The notes: a model not told the origin generated them from the sequence alone. A stretch of DNA of 64,000 nucleotides from Halorussus ruber (GCF_004765785.1 NZ_SBIT01000016.1:62001-126000), one strand, 5' to 3'; shown: positions 42,260-51,182, counted from the stretch's first letter. A program made the numbers and translations.

Positions 42260-44995
42260 TCAACTATCGCCGTCCTTCAACCGCTCTTTCCACGCCTGCA
42301 CCTCGTTCAGCAGTTCCACGGGCGCGGTCTCACCGACCGAGAGGTCCGCAATCTCTTCCAGCACCTCCTCGGCACCGTCGCCGAACTCCTCGCGGAGGTC
42401 GCCCGAAGGTTCCGACTCGTCGTCGGTCGAGTCTGAGTCACCCTCGCCGGTCGCCTCCTGCACCCCCGTTTCCGTCTTCATCTGGCCGCTTCCCACGTCG
42501 AAGACCACCTGCTTCGTCCCGCCGGAACCGCCTCCGCCGCCCTTCGCCTCGATGGCTTCCTCCTCGCGGAGTTTTTCGAGTACGTCGCGCGACCGGTCTA
42601 CGACCGGGTTCGGCACGCCCGCGAGGTCCGCGACGTGAATCCCGTAGGAGCGGTCGGTCGGCCCCTCCTCGACGGTCCGGAGGAAGGTCACGTCGCCGTC
42701 CGATTCGTCCGCCGCGACGTGGACGTTGTGGACCCTGTCGAGGTGGTCCGCGAGCGTGGTGAGTTCGTGGTAGTGAGTGGCGAAGAGCGTCTTTGCACGG
42801 ACCTCGTTGTGGAGATACTCCGTCGCACTCCACGCAATCGAAATCCCGTCGTAGGTCGCAGTACCCCGGCCCACCTCGTCCAGAATCACGAGCGACTCGT
42901 CGGTCGCGGAGTGGAGGATGTTGCTCAACTCCTGCATCTCGACCATGAAGGTAGAGCGTCCCTGCGCGAGTTCGTCCAGCGCGCCGACCCGAGTGTAGAT
43001 TCCGTCCACGAGGCCGATTTCCGCGGAATCGGCCGGAACGAAACTCCCGATTTGCGCCAGCAGGGTAATCAGCGCGACCTGCCGCATGTAGGTCGATTTG
43101 CCCGACATGTTCGGCCCCGTGACGACCAGAAACTGCCTGTCGTCGCTCATCCGCAAGTCGTTGGGCACGAACTCGGTCGTCCGCTCCACGACGGGATGGC
43201 GGCCCGCCTCGATGTCGAGGTCGCCCGACTCGCGCAGTGTCGGCCTGACCCAGTCGTTCTCGACCGCGTGGACCGCCAGACTCGCCAGCGCGTCGATTTC
43301 CGCGAGAGCGCGGCCGACCGACTGGAGGAGGTCTGCTCTCTCCGCAATCTTCTCCCGCAGTCTCGAAAACAGCTCGTACTCCAAGTCCCCCCTCCGCTCC
43401 TCCAGACGGAGAATCTGGCGCTCGCGCTCGTCCAACTCGTCGGTGGTGTATCGCTCGGAGTTTTTGAGACTCTTGAGGCGGTCGTAGTGGTCGGGGACTT
43501 TGCCGGTCTCGGAGTTGCCGACCTGAATGTAGTAGCCGTCGGTCTTGTTCCGGTCCACCTGCAAATGCGTGATGCCGGTCCGCTCCTTCTCACGGTCGTC
43601 AAGCGTGGCTATCCACTCCCGGGCCTCCTCGTGCTGGTCGATGAGTTCGTCCAACTCGTCGTCGTAGCCCCGCCGGAAGAGGCCGCCCTCGGTGACGGTG
43701 CCCGGCGGGTCCTCGGCGATTGCGCCCAACTCCTCGCGGAGGTCCGCGGCGGCCTCGCGGTCGGGGCGAGTGGCAATCTCCGCGAGCGGCGAGTCGGCCA
43801 GTCGCGGGTCCGAGGAGATAGCGTCGGCGACTTCGGGCAGGAGCGCCAGCGTCTCTCGAATCCGCAGGAGGTCCCGAGCGTCGGCGCTCCCGTGAGCGCA
43901 CTTGCTCGCCAGTCGTTCGAGGTCGTAGGCTCCGTCCAAGGTCTCTCTGACCGTCTCGCGAGCAAGCGCCGAGTCGGCGAATGCGGCCACCGAATCCGCC
44001 CGCTCCCGAAGCGTCGCCAAATCACGCCGAGGACGCTGGAGCCACTCTTTCAGGAGGCGCTTGCCCGGACTCGTCACGGTGTGGTCGATGGTCGCAAAGA
44101 GCGACCCCTCGCGGTCGCCCTGCATCGTCTCGGTGAGTTCGAGGTTGCGCTGTGTCGTCGCGTCGAGCGAGACGTGGTCGTCGCCCTCGTAGCTCTGGAG
44201 GCGGGTCATCGAGGCCAAGACCGCGGTGCCGGTCTCCTCGACGTAGGAGAGGAGCGCGCCCGCCGCCTGTACCGCTGGCTGTTCGTTTTTGGTCGTTCCG
44301 CCGTCGTCCAAGCCGACGCTGGCGAGCGTCTCCTCCCCGAACTGCGCTTTGGTCTCGTGGGTCGCGCGACCCGGCGCGAAGGCGTCGGCGCGGTGGAGGG
44401 TCAGCGTCGCGTCGGTGTGTTCGCGGAGTCGTGAGAGGAGCGCGTCGTCGTTGCGGACCTCGGGGCCGGGCAGGACCTCGGCGGGGTCGAAGCGGTAGAG
44501 TTCGGTGAACACCCGGTCCGCCGCGCTGTCGGCGTCGGCCTCCTCGATTTCGGTCACGAGGAAGCGTCCGGTCGTCACGTCGGCGAAGGCCAGTCCGTAC
44601 CGCTCCGGAGCGACCCGGACGACCGCCGCGAGGTACTGGGCGTCGGCGTCGGTCGTCTCCAGCAGAGTTCCGGGGGTCACGACGCGGGTAATCTCGCGGG
44701 CGTGACCGTCGGGCGTCTCGTGCTGGTCGGCGATTGCCACCCGATACCCGCGCTCGACCAACTGCTTGAGGTGTGGCGTGAGTTTGTCCACCGGGACGCC
44801 CGCCATCGGGTAGCTCGACCCGTGAGACGACTTCTGAGAGACTTTCAAGTCGAGGAGGTCCGCGACCTCCTCGGCGTCCTCGCCGAAGAACTCGTAGAAG
44901 TCCCCGACCTGCATCACGAGGTAGTCGGCGTCGGTCTCGGCCTTGAGCGAGAAGAACTCGCCGACGATGCCCCCGACCTCGCTGGCCTCAGACAC
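42260..44995 (-). CDS. mutS: DNA mismatch repair protein MutS
   Basis: A 911-residue MutS1. The mismatch-recognition motif is GDFYEFFGEDAEE, with the Phe that stacks on mismatches. The ATPase has Walker A TGPNMSGKSTYMRQ, FMVEMQELSNIL, Walker B LVILDEVGRGTATYDG and the THYHEL signature. A glycine-rich linker and a C-terminal helix-turn-helix (LREEFGDGAEEVLEEIADL) end the protein. I take GTG 44995 (VSEASEVGG), which matches the usual short N-terminus; a TTG at 45028 is in frame. It partners MutL (18960-21170). The 44996-45262 gap holds no further gene that I can support. Confidence 0.95.
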   Translation of the reverse strand: MSEASEVGGIVGEFFSLKAETDADYLVMQVGDFYEFFGEDAEEVADLLDLKVSQKSSHGSSYPMAGVPVDKLTPHLKQLVERGYRVAIADQHETPDGHAREITRVVTPGTLLETTDADAQYLAAVVRVAPERYGLAFADVTTGRFLVTEIEEADADSAADRVFTELYRFDPAEVLPGPEVRNDDALLSRLREHTDATLTLHRADAFAPGRATHETKAQFGEETLASVGLDDGGTTKNEQPAVQAAGALLSYVEETGTAVLASMTRLQSYEGDDHVSLDATTQRNLELTETMQGDREGSLFATIDHTVTSPGKRLLKEWLQRPRRDLATLRERADSVAAFADSALARETVRETLDGAYDLERLASKCAHGSADARDLLRIRETLALLPEVADAISSDPRLADSPLAEIATRPDREAAADLREELGAIAEDPPGTVTEGGLFRRGYDDELDELIDQHEEAREWIATLDDREKERTGITHLQVDRNKTDGYYIQVGNSETGKVPDHYDRLKSLKNSERYTTDELDERERQILRLEERRGDLEYELFSRLREKIAERADLLQSVGRALAEIDALASLAVHAVENDWVRPTLRESGDLDIEAGRHPVVERTTEFVPNDLRMSDDRQFLVVTGPNMSGKSTYMRQVALITLLAQIGSFVPADSAEIGLVDGIYTRVGALDELAQGRSTFMVEMQELSNILHSATDESLVILDEVGRGTATYDGISIAWSATEYLHNEVRAKTLFATHYHELTTLADHLDRVHNVHVAADESDGDVTFLRTVEEGPTDRSYGIHVADLAGVPNPVVDRSRDVLEKLREEEAIEAKGGGGGSGGTKQVVFDVGSGQMKTETGVQEATGEGDSDSTDDESEPSGDLREEFGDGAEEVLEEIADLSVGETAPVELLNEVQAWKERLKDGDS

Positions 44996-45262
44996 GACGA
45001 CCACCGCCGGAGCGGGGCGAACCTGCAAGTAGAGCCACGAGCGAATGCGCGAGTAGAGTCATAGTCGAGAGACAGGGGCGACGCCGACTAAAACGGCACG
45101 GGTTCGGAGTGAAAGTGGTCGGGGTTCGTGAGGGAACCGACCGACGAAGAAAACTGGCGTGGAAGATAGACAATAAAGACTATCCGAAGCGCCTCACTCG
45201 TTTTTCGTAGCACGCGGCGCTGGGCATCGTCGCGTGCGGAGAAATCGCTGCCCAGAGCAAAG

Positions 45263-45388
45263 ATGACACGACGTAGCAAGGAGATTCCGGCCGCCTTCAT
45301 TGTTGGCGGCTGTACCCTCATCGGCAGTGGGATGCCCTTGGGTTGGCCGCTTTTCATGGCCGGAATCGTGCTGACGATAGTCGAATAG
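45263..45388 (+). CDS. 41-residue hydrophobic small protein, unknown
   Basis: ATG 45263 opens a short frame (MTRRSKEIPAAFIVGGC...) with a basic N-terminus and two short hydrophobic stretches, AAFIVGGCTLIGSGM and GWPLFMAGIVLTIV, ending in TAG 45386-45388. The layout is that of a small membrane protein. Codon third positions are mixed and no clear promoter is seen, so it is only a candidate. The following 45389-45611 DNA holds no gene. Confidence 0.45.
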   Translation: MTRRSKEIPAAFIVGGCTLIGSGMPLGWPLFMAGIVLTIVE

Positions 45389-45611
45389 ACTTCAACCAAA
45401 CACCTTTTTCGTAGCATTCGCGTGAACGACTACTACTTTCGGTCGCGGTCGAAGCCTAGTCGTCGTCTACCGACAGTCGAAGATAGTCCGGGGACGAGTG
45501 ATAAAGTTTGGGAAAATAGCTATTTTGGTCTGGATAGACGGCAAAAGACAATACAAGGCCAACTCTAGTAGACAAAAATATTGCTTAAAAGAATGAATAC
45601 AATTCTCTCGC

Positions 45612-45809
45612 TCAGACCTTCGCCGTGTACCCGGCGTCCTCGACCGCGGCCACGAGGTCCTCGTCGGAGGCGTCGCCCTCCACGGTCACGCTGTCGGTCT
45701 CGTTGTCGGCCTCGGCGTCGGTCACGCCCGGCAGGTCGCGCAGCGCGTTCTCGACGTTCTCCTCACAGCCGCCACAGCTCATGCCTTCGACGGTGATTTG
45801 TTTCGCCAT
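45612..45809 (-). CDS. heavy-metal-associated (HMA) domain copper chaperone
   Basis: A 65-residue CopZ-like protein consisting of one HMA domain. MAKQITVEGMSCGGCEENVENAL has the M-x-C-x2-C Cu(I) site, and VTVEGDASDEDLVAAVEDAGYTA completes the ferredoxin-like fold. ATG 45809 is chosen since the longer frame adds only low-complexity residues. It lies divergent from a DUF4396 gene and near a Cys-rich copper-storage-like gene, so it probably delivers copper within this group. Confidence 0.9.
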   Translation of the reverse strand: MAKQITVEGMSCGGCEENVENALRDLPGVTDAEADNETDSVTVEGDASDEDLVAAVEDAGYTAKV

Positions 45810-45990
45810 GTCTCCCAGTAGGGGAGTCTCCTTTTTCGCACTTTCCCCTTCGATTCCAAACCCATCTCCGCCGTCCGGTTTCGAAGACGAACCGTTTCCG
45901 GGCGAGCCGCCTTCGACACGGGTTCGACCGTCGCGGCGAACGCGTAGACTAGCCACAATCCCGTAAAATCTGAAGTCCGTACATCACGAT

Positions 45991-46668
45991 ATGGGAATCC
46001 AGCAGGCGTTACAGAACGTTCTGACGAATCCCGCCTTTCTGGTGGGCTGGGGAACACTGGTCGCCATTTCGCTCGCTGTTCTCGTCTGGGACCTCTGGAA
46101 GAACAACTCCGAAATCGAGAGCCTGATGAAGTTCGTCTGGGGCTTCACCGTGCTGTACTCCGGCCCGCTCGGCCTCGCGGGGTACTGGTGGTCCGGCCGA
46201 ACCCAAATCGACCACGACTCGCTGTGGCGCAAGGCGTTCCGGTCGGTCAGCCACTGCTACTCGGGGTGTGGCACCGGCGAGGTCCTCGGGTTCTCCATCG
46301 CTATCGGCCTGTTCGCGTTCAAGACCACGGGTACTCTCGTCCTCACCTTCGCGCTGGCGTACTTCTTCGGCTACCTGATGACGGTCGGTCCGCTGATGCA
46401 GGAGGGCGTCGGCCTGAAAGAGGCGCTCTGGGACGCCTTCTACTCGGAGACGGCGAGCATCACCGTGATGGAAATCGTCGCCATCAGCACCGACATCTGG
46501 CTCGCGGGCGAGGCCGGAATCGGTGACGTACTGTTCTGGACTGCACTGGCGTTCTCGCTCTCGATGGGCCTGCTCGCGGCCTACCCGGTCAACCTCCTGC
46601 TCATCTACTTCGGCGTCAAGGAGGGGATGATGAACCCCGCCGAGATGGGGACGGAGATGGGCGTCTGA
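45991..46668 (+). CDS. DUF4396 membrane protein
   Basis: A 225-residue protein with about six membrane helices. SVSHCYSGCGTGEVLGFSIA has the H-C-x-x-G-C-x-x-G-E pattern characteristic of DUF4396, with Cys and His that could bind metal; TASITVMEIVAISTDIWLAG and a Met-rich C-terminus (EGMMNPAEMGTEMG) follow. The family often sits beside HMA chaperones and copper ATPases, as here beside an HMA protein. A role in copper handling is inferred. A promoter could lie in the 45810-45990 gap. Confidence 0.8.
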   Translation: MGIQQALQNVLTNPAFLVGWGTLVAISLAVLVWDLWKNNSEIESLMKFVWGFTVLYSGPLGLAGYWWSGRTQIDHDSLWRKAFRSVSHCYSGCGTGEVLGFSIAIGLFAFKTTGTLVLTFALAYFFGYLMTVGPLMQEGVGLKEALWDAFYSETASITVMEIVAISTDIWLAGEAGIGDVLFWTALAFSLSMGLLAAYPVNLLLIYFGVKEGMMNPAEMGTEMGV

Positions 46669-46792
46669 ACCGAGTTCGGAGACGGCGAGGGGCCTCCGAA
46701 CCGAGTCCGGAGTGGGAGCGTGCGTCCGTGTCCAGACTTTCCGGAACTGGCCACAATCGATTTTCCGGTCTTCGCCGTGTCTCTGCATTGCG

Positions 46793-47137
46793 ATGGCACT
46801 TTCAGAACTCGACCTGAGCGACCTGGAGAACGACTGCATGGACAACTGCCTCGAAGCGGTGCAGGCCTGCGAGTGGTGCGCCGACGAGTGTCTCGACGAG
46901 GAGATGGACATGTCGCGGTGCATCCGACTCTGCCGGGACGTCGCCGACCTCGCCAGCGATAACGCCCGGTTCATGGCGCGCAACTCGAACTACAGCGACG
47001 AACTCGCCGAGGCCACCGCCGGGGCCGCCGAGGAGTGCGCCGAGGAGTGCCGTCGTCACGACCACGACCACTGTCAGGTCTGCGCCGAAGTGGTGGCGGC
47101 GTGCGCCGAGTCCTGCCGCGAGATGATGCAGGCCTAG
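46793..47137 (+). CDS. Cys-rich four-helix copper-binding (Csp-like, DUF326) protein
   Basis: A 114-residue protein from ATG 46793 with 13 Cys, mostly in C-x3-C or C-x2-C spacing along helices: DCMDNCLEAVQACEWCADEC, RCIRLC, EECAEEC and CQVCAEVVAACAESC. This is the pattern of the DUF326/copper storage protein fold, in which Cys line the core of a four-helix bundle and hold many Cu(I). It has no export signal, so it is probably cytosolic. Its stop overlaps the convergent gene (CTAG at 47134-47137). Confidence 0.87.
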   Translation: MALSELDLSDLENDCMDNCLEAVQACEWCADECLDEEMDMSRCIRLCRDVADLASDNARFMARNSNYSDELAEATAGAAEECAEECRRHDHDHCQVCAEVVAACAESCREMMQA

Positions 47138-47418
47138 AGCCTCGATTCGATTTCCTCGACCAGCTCGCGCGCCGCCGCGACTCGCCGGTCGGCCGCCTCG
47201 CTCCCGGTCTCCTCGACGTTCGAGAGGAGCATCCGGACCTGTCCGACGCGCTTTTCGATGACCGCCTCGGGGACCTCCTCGCCGACTGCATCCCCGGCGA
47301 CCGCTTCGGCCTCGCCGAGCCATTGACTCGCTCGGGCCTCGACGGGCAACTCCGCGGTCGCTTCGAGTTCGGCGTGGAGGTCGGCCAAGAGGTCCGAGCG
47401 GTCCTTAGAGTAAGTCAA
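47134..47418 (-). CDS. helical hypothetical protein (94 aa)
   Basis: A 94-residue acidic, helical protein (MTYSKDRSDLLADLHAELEA ... AARELVEEIESRL). No Cys, no membrane segment, no recognisable domain. It resembles small haloarchaeal conserved proteins of unknown function. Its stop codon overlaps that of the Csp-like gene. Next upstream, at 37 bases, is the small gene of the two-gene unit. Confidence 0.7.
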   Translation of the reverse strand: MTYSKDRSDLLADLHAELEATAELPVEARASQWLGEAEAVAGDAVGEEVPEAVIEKRVGQVRMLLSNVEETGSEAADRRVAAARELVEEIESRL

Positions 47419-47454
47419 ATACGGTCACACAGAAGTCTGTCGGCAAAAGGGTTT

Positions 47455-47610
47455 CTACTCGTCCTTGTCGCCGCCGCTCTTACTTAGCTGTTCTCTCGTA
47501 GGACGAACTTCGCCATCTTCAATATAGCATGCGTCCCCGAGAAGGTCCCGAACTCGTTCCTCGGAAGACGTGAGTTCCGTATCGTCCGTTTTCTGTAGTC
47601 GACGGCTCAT
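47455..47610 (-). CDS. 51-residue small protein coupled to a membrane protein
   Basis: ATG 47610 opens MSRRLQKTDDTELTSSEERV..., ending SKSGGDKDE at stop 47455. It is charged, with a short core RDLLGDACYIEDGEVRPTRE. It lies 4 bases after the stop of the 47615-48322 gene on the same strand and is almost certainly cotranscribed with it. Codon use is poorer in G/C at third positions than in neighbours, as in its partner. Function unknown. Confidence 0.65.
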   Translation of the reverse strand: MSRRLQKTDDTELTSSEERVRDLLGDACYIEDGEVRPTREQLSKSGGDKDE

Positions 47611-47614
47611 GGTA

Positions 47615-48322
47615 CTAACCCGTATCCTCGTTTTCTTCGTCTGTCGTTAAATATGCTTCGTCGCGTATATAAAGACAAAGCGATCCGACGAAGATAGCTC
47701 CGAAGAACAGCGTTGACAGCTCAACGGCATCCGGAAGCGAAACTAGATAGTAACCTACAGCAAACATCAATGAAAAGAGTGCCCCGACGAGTGCGGCGAG
47801 AGCGTATCGAAACCGTCTCGCGTTTTGGTCGATAATGGGCCTATTTTCTCGGATCGAGTCCGCGTACGCTCGTAGGATAGCAGTCCGATATGTTTCCCGT
47901 TGAACGTCCTTTTTTCGAGCCAGATTATCTGCGATATTGGCGCTTAACCCGTAATCAAATTTTGTACTCAAGTATGTTATCGTGGCATATACCAGCGAAA
48001 TAAGCAGGCCAAATACCCCGATAACGAGTGCGAAAGCGCCAGCAATCGACCCGGTATCAATAAAATCACTCGTACTCGTCATCGTTGGGAGGATGCGCGC
48101 CACGGTCGCAATTACACCCAAAAGTACGCCAACGAAACTAATCAGGCGAGCAGACTTGTTATCAATTCCGTCTAACGTCGAAACCTGAATGTCCAGCATT
48201 CGTTCGAAGCGGTCGATAGCGTCTTGTCGTGGTTCGGTCCTCTCGGACGATGAGCTAAACGTTCCCGTCGAATCTCGGCGGTCACTCCCGTATCGAGGCG
48301 GTCTTCGTCTCCGACGACCCAT
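47615..48322 (-). CDS. four-helix membrane protein, possible SLATT/S-4TM-type effector
   Basis: A 235-residue protein. An Arg/Ser-rich head is followed by helix IDRFERMLDIQVSTLDGIDNKSARL, membrane pair SFVGVLLGVIATVARIL and IAGAFALVIGVFGLLISLVYATI, a long cytoplasmic helical part (ANIADNLARKKDVQRETYRTAIL), and a second pair FRYALAALVGALFSLMFAVGYYL and STLFFGAIFVGSLCLYI. Two TM pairs around a helical middle resemble SLATT/S-4TM and Pycsar-type membrane effectors of nucleotide-signalling defence, but no cyclase gene is adjacent. The DNA is visibly lower in GC than neighbours, suggesting transfer. Confidence 0.7.
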   Translation of the reverse strand: MGRRRRRPPRYGSDRRDSTGTFSSSSERTEPRQDAIDRFERMLDIQVSTLDGIDNKSARLISFVGVLLGVIATVARILPTMTSTSDFIDTGSIAGAFALVIGVFGLLISLVYATITYLSTKFDYGLSANIADNLARKKDVQRETYRTAILRAYADSIRENRPIIDQNARRFRYALAALVGALFSLMFAVGYYLVSLPDAVELSTLFFGAIFVGSLCLYIRDEAYLTTDEENEDTG

Positions 48323-48441
48323 AGTACCAAAATTTAGATAGGTACGGGGCGTTTATCTTTCGATACTCCTCTCGCTTAGAGATCCAAGTGTTCGATTTAG
48401 AGGTCAAAATACTAAAGCTGTTGAAGTATGCCGACTGACTC

Positions 48442-48948
48442 ATGAACGAAGGTAACGACGTGACGGACGAGCAGAAGGAGACCGAGGACGAGACTGGAGG
48501 AGAGACGAAGAATGACGACCACGAACTCCCGTCCGAAGACCTCCAATACCCCGAGTTCGTCTTCGAGGAGGGCGAAATTGCCGACGACGGGAGCTTCGAA
48601 CTCGACGCCGACCTCGACCGCGAGGAGTTACGCGAGTGGGTCGAGGACCTCGCCGGAGGACTGGCCAGCCACGACATCGCGGTCGAGTCCCCCGAGGGCT
48701 ACGTCACGCTCGGGGTCGCCCCCGAAGGGGCCGAGCTGTCCTTCGACCCCGGCGAGGACGGCGTCGGCGACTTCGAGGTCACCGTCCAGATGCGCGCGAA
48801 GGCGATGTTCGTCGCCGACGACCCCGAGGGCGAGAAGGTCGGCGCGCGCGGCGGGAAGGGGTTCGTCCCCATCGAGGCGCTGACCGGAGCGGGCGAGAGC
48901 GAGGAGTTCCGGTGCTACAACTGGATAGACGCCCCGACGGACCCTTAG
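48442..48948 (+). CDS. acidic protein, amphi-Trp-like, unknown function
   Basis: A 168-residue, very acidic protein. After a disordered Glu/Asp-rich N-terminus, DREELREWVEDLAGGLASHDIAVESPEGYVTLGVAP and FEVTVQMRAKAMF give one helix and several strands, somewhat like the amphi-Trp domain of haloarchaea, though that match is loose. It ends [12 protein letters not shown]. Its stop codon overlaps that of the convergent thiD-thiN gene (TTAG at 48945-48948). Confidence 0.65.
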   Translation: MNEGNDVTDEQKETEDETGGETKNDDHELPSEDLQYPEFVFEEGEIADDGSFELDADLDREELREWVEDLAGGLASHDIAVESPEGYVTLGVAPEGAELSFDPGEDGVGDFEVTVQMRAKAMFVADDPEGEKVGARGGKGFVPIEALTGAGESEEFRCYNWIDAPTDP

Positions 48949-50333
48949 AGCGCGTCCAGCAACGCCAGCACGCGCTCGGTCACCTCGTGTCCATCCTCCG
49001 CAACCATCTTCACTATCGCCTCCTTGCCCACCTCGCCACGGTCCAGAACCGCAACCGGCGTCTCCTCGACCGACTCGAAGGCCCGTCGCGCACCCCACTG
49101 CATCGTGGACCCCTCGCGCTCTTTCACCTCGTCAGGCTCCGCCCCCCGGTCGTATTCGGCGACCTCCCAATCCAGCGAATCCAGCGCGGCCTCCACGTCC
49201 GAATCGAACCGGCAGTTCACGGCGAATCGCAGGTCCGGGTCGAACTCCCGGCAGGCCAGCAGGAAGCGCGCGACGTGGCTCGACGCGCCGAAGCGCACGC
49301 CCCGGTTGGGTTTGACGCCCGAGAACGTGCGGGTGATTCGTCCCTCGACGGCCGCCGTCTCGCCGGTCTCCTCGGCGTAGGGGGTCGCACCGACGACGTT
49401 CATCCCGACCTCGGGGACGAGGTCGGACACGTCCGCTTCGACAAAATTCTGGACTACGGCCCGTACCTCCTCGGCGGTAGATTCGCGCGCTGCCCGATTC
49501 CGAACTCCGACGGCGTGGTGGACCGCGCCCGGCCCCTCGCCGACGTCGAGATGGTACCTGACCGCGCGCTCCATGAAGTCTGCGCTCGCTTCGACCGTAT
49601 TATTAAGGTTGTTCCCACGCGCGAGGAGGGCGGCGATTGCGGCCGAGAGCGTGCATCCCGACCCGTGGGTCGCGTCGGTCTCGACGCGAGGGTGGCGGAA
49701 GATTTCGACGCCCTCGTCGGTCACCAGCACGTCTCGAACTGTCTCGCCGGGGACGTGCCCGCCCTTCACGAGGGCGGCGTCCGCGCCCATCGACCGTAAC
49801 TCCTCGCCCGCCTCGATGGCGGACTCCGTCCCCGCTATCGCCACGCCTGTCAGGACTTCCGCCTCGTCGGCGTTGGGCGTCACCAGCGCGGCCTCGGCGA
49901 TTAGGTTCTCGTACGCCGCCTCGGCTTCCGGGTTGAGGAGTCGGTCGCCCGAGGCGGCGACCATCACGGGGTCCACGACGACGGGGAACTCCGCCCGGGC
50001 CGCGCGCTCGGCCACGGTGCGGACGATTTCCGCGGTGGCGAGCATCCCGGTTTTGGCGGCTCGCACGTCGAAGTCGCCGGTCACGGCGTCGATTTGGGCC
50101 GCGACCTCCTCGGCGGGGAGGACGTGCGTGGACTCGACTCCTCGGGTGTTTTGGGCGGTGACGGCCGTCACGGCGCTCGTCCCGAAGGCGTCGTGGGCCT
50201 CGAAGGTCTTGCAGTCGGCTTGCACGCCCGCGCCGCCGCCGGAGTCGCTCCCCGCGATGGTGAGTACGACTGGCTTTTCGGCCGGTGCCGGGATTCGCGT
50301 TTGAGACGTGGTCTGTCGGCTCTCGTCGCTCAT
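48945..50333 (-). CDS. thiD: bifunctional HMP-phosphate kinase / thiamine-phosphate synthase (ThiD-ThiN)
   Basis: A 462-residue fusion for thiamine synthesis. Residues about 20-275 are Thi[31 protein letters not shown]-like [14 protein letters not shown], and the anion hole [17 protein letters not shown]; it phosphorylates hydroxymethylpyrimidine and its phosphate. Residues about 285-462 are ThiN ([35 protein letters not shown]), the archaeal thiamine-phosphate synthase that replaces ThiE. ThiD-ThiN fusions are common in archaea. ATG 50333. It is not in an operon with other thi genes here. Confidence 0.93.
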   Translation of the reverse strand: MSDESRQTTSQTRIPAPAEKPVVLTIAGSDSGGGAGVQADCKTFEAHDAFGTSAVTAVTAQNTRGVESTHVLPAEEVAAQIDAVTGDFDVRAAKTGMLATAEIVRTVAERAARAEFPVVVDPVMVAASGDRLLNPEAEAAYENLIAEAALVTPNADEAEVLTGVAIAGTESAIEAGEELRSMGADAALVKGGHVPGETVRDVLVTDEGVEIFRHPRVETDATHGSGCTLSAAIAALLARGNNLNNTVEASADFMERAVRYHLDVGEGPGAVHHAVGVRNRAARESTAEEVRAVVQNFVEADVSDLVPEVGMNVVGATPYAEETGETAAVEGRITRTFSGVKPNRGVRFGASSHVARFLLACREFDPDLRFAVNCRFDSDVEAALDSLDWEVAEYDRGAEPDEVKEREGSTMQWGARRAFESVEETPVAVLDRGEVGKEAIVKMVAEDGHEVTERVLALLDAL

Positions 50334-50482
50334 TCACCCAGTGGTAAAATGGAGTGGTACTTAGAGGTAGCGTGTTTCCGAGAGTCGAGACGAATCGCTG
50401 GCAGTCGAAGTTCGGTCAGCGGCCCGTGAAAGTCTATTTCGGGCGAAATTTTATACCTCGGAGCGAAGAATCGGTAGTCACG

Positions 50483-50626
50483 ATGAGCGAATCGGACCTG
50501 CCTCGGCACGAGTTAGAAGCTGACGACGGTGACGAGGGCAAGGAACACCCACTGAAGAAGGGTATCGAGGCGGCGAAAAACGGTGACACGGCGTCGCTCG
50601 AAGAGATTCTATCGAAGCTAGACTAA
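50483..50626 (+). CDS. 47-residue acidic protein, possible antitoxin
   Basis: ATG 50483 gives MSESDLPRHELEADDGDEGK, then HPLKKGIEAAKNGDTASLEEILSKLD, a charged protein with a C-terminal helix pair. It ends 11 bases before the TTG start of the next gene and shares its direction, so it is cotranscribed. Small acidic protein followed by a RelE-sized basic protein is a typical antitoxin-toxin order, but no antitoxin family is recognised. Confidence 0.6.
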   Translation: MSESDLPRHELEADDGDEGKEHPLKKGIEAAKNGDTASLEEILSKLD

Positions 50627-50637
50627 CCCGAGCCTTT

Positions 50638-51135
50638 TTGTCCGGAAACGGGACGAAGGTGGCCTGCCGAGGTGGCCACTCTATTCCCCGAATCCACTCG
50701 CTCACGTCCGACGAGACCGTCGCAGTCTTCACTACTCCTGCCGAAAAGTCGCTCTTCGGGAAACTTAACCACAAACCGAATCTCCAGCGACGGTTCCTCT
50801 CTCGTTTGCACGACGCGCTGACTCATCCCGCTCCACAGACTTTCGTGGAGAAACCGTTCGAGGGCGTCCAGAATCTCGACCGGCTCAGAGCGGGCGACGT
50901 GATGCGGGCCTACTGCGTCTACGCCGACGAACCTCCGGAGTACAACGTCTTCTACCTGTTCCAAATCACGGACCACCGGTACGACCGGGAACCAGTACAG
51001 AAGTACGACCGAGACGCCGGAGAGGTCTTGGCGGAACTCCGGGGACTGGAGAGCGTCGCCGAAGCGAAAGCGTACCTCGACCGACGGGACGCCCACGACG
51101 CCACCGACGTGCGACGGATTCTCGACCATCTATGA
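50638..51135 (+). CDS. RelE/ParE-like protein, possible toxin
   Basis: A 165-residue protein from TTG 50638 (GTG 50659 also possible). KLNHKPNLQRRFLSRLHDAL, then NLDRLRAGDVMRAYCVYADEP, then YNVFYLFQITDHRYDRE resembles the helix pair and central sheet of RelE-type toxins, where strands rich in Arg, Tyr and His line the active site. Charge is near neutral to basic, which is uncommon in this proteome. It is cotranscribed with the small acidic gene before it. Toxicity is inference; an unrelated nuclease-like or regulatory role is possible. Confidence 0.55.
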   Translation: MSGNGTKVACRGGHSIPRIHSLTSDETVAVFTTPAEKSLFGKLNHKPNLQRRFLSRLHDALTHPAPQTFVEKPFEGVQNLDRLRAGDVMRAYCVYADEPPEYNVFYLFQITDHRYDREPVQKYDRDAGEVLAELRGLESVAEAKAYLDRRDAHDATDVRRILDHL

Positions 51136-51152
51136 GGCGCGTATGGACGCCC

Positions 51153-51160
51153 TTTTAAGC
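51153..51160 (+). promoter_or_regulatory. TATA box of the Nog1-type GTPase gene
   Basis: TTTTAAGC lies about 25-30 nt before ATG 51183, giving a leaderless transcript. Confidence 0.6.
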
Positions 51161-51182
51161 CCGCGAGACCCTATCTACGCCC

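Noticed and set aside
41595-42436. Several frames of 75-190 codons inside the origin region
   Set aside because: They are read through the repeated boxes (recurring TSIEV peptide) and have no consistent coding bias.
45190-45430. Two copies of TTTTTCGTAGCA (about 45199 and 45411)
   Set aside because: Only about 12 bases are shared, with no further structure; treated as chance in AT-richer DNA.
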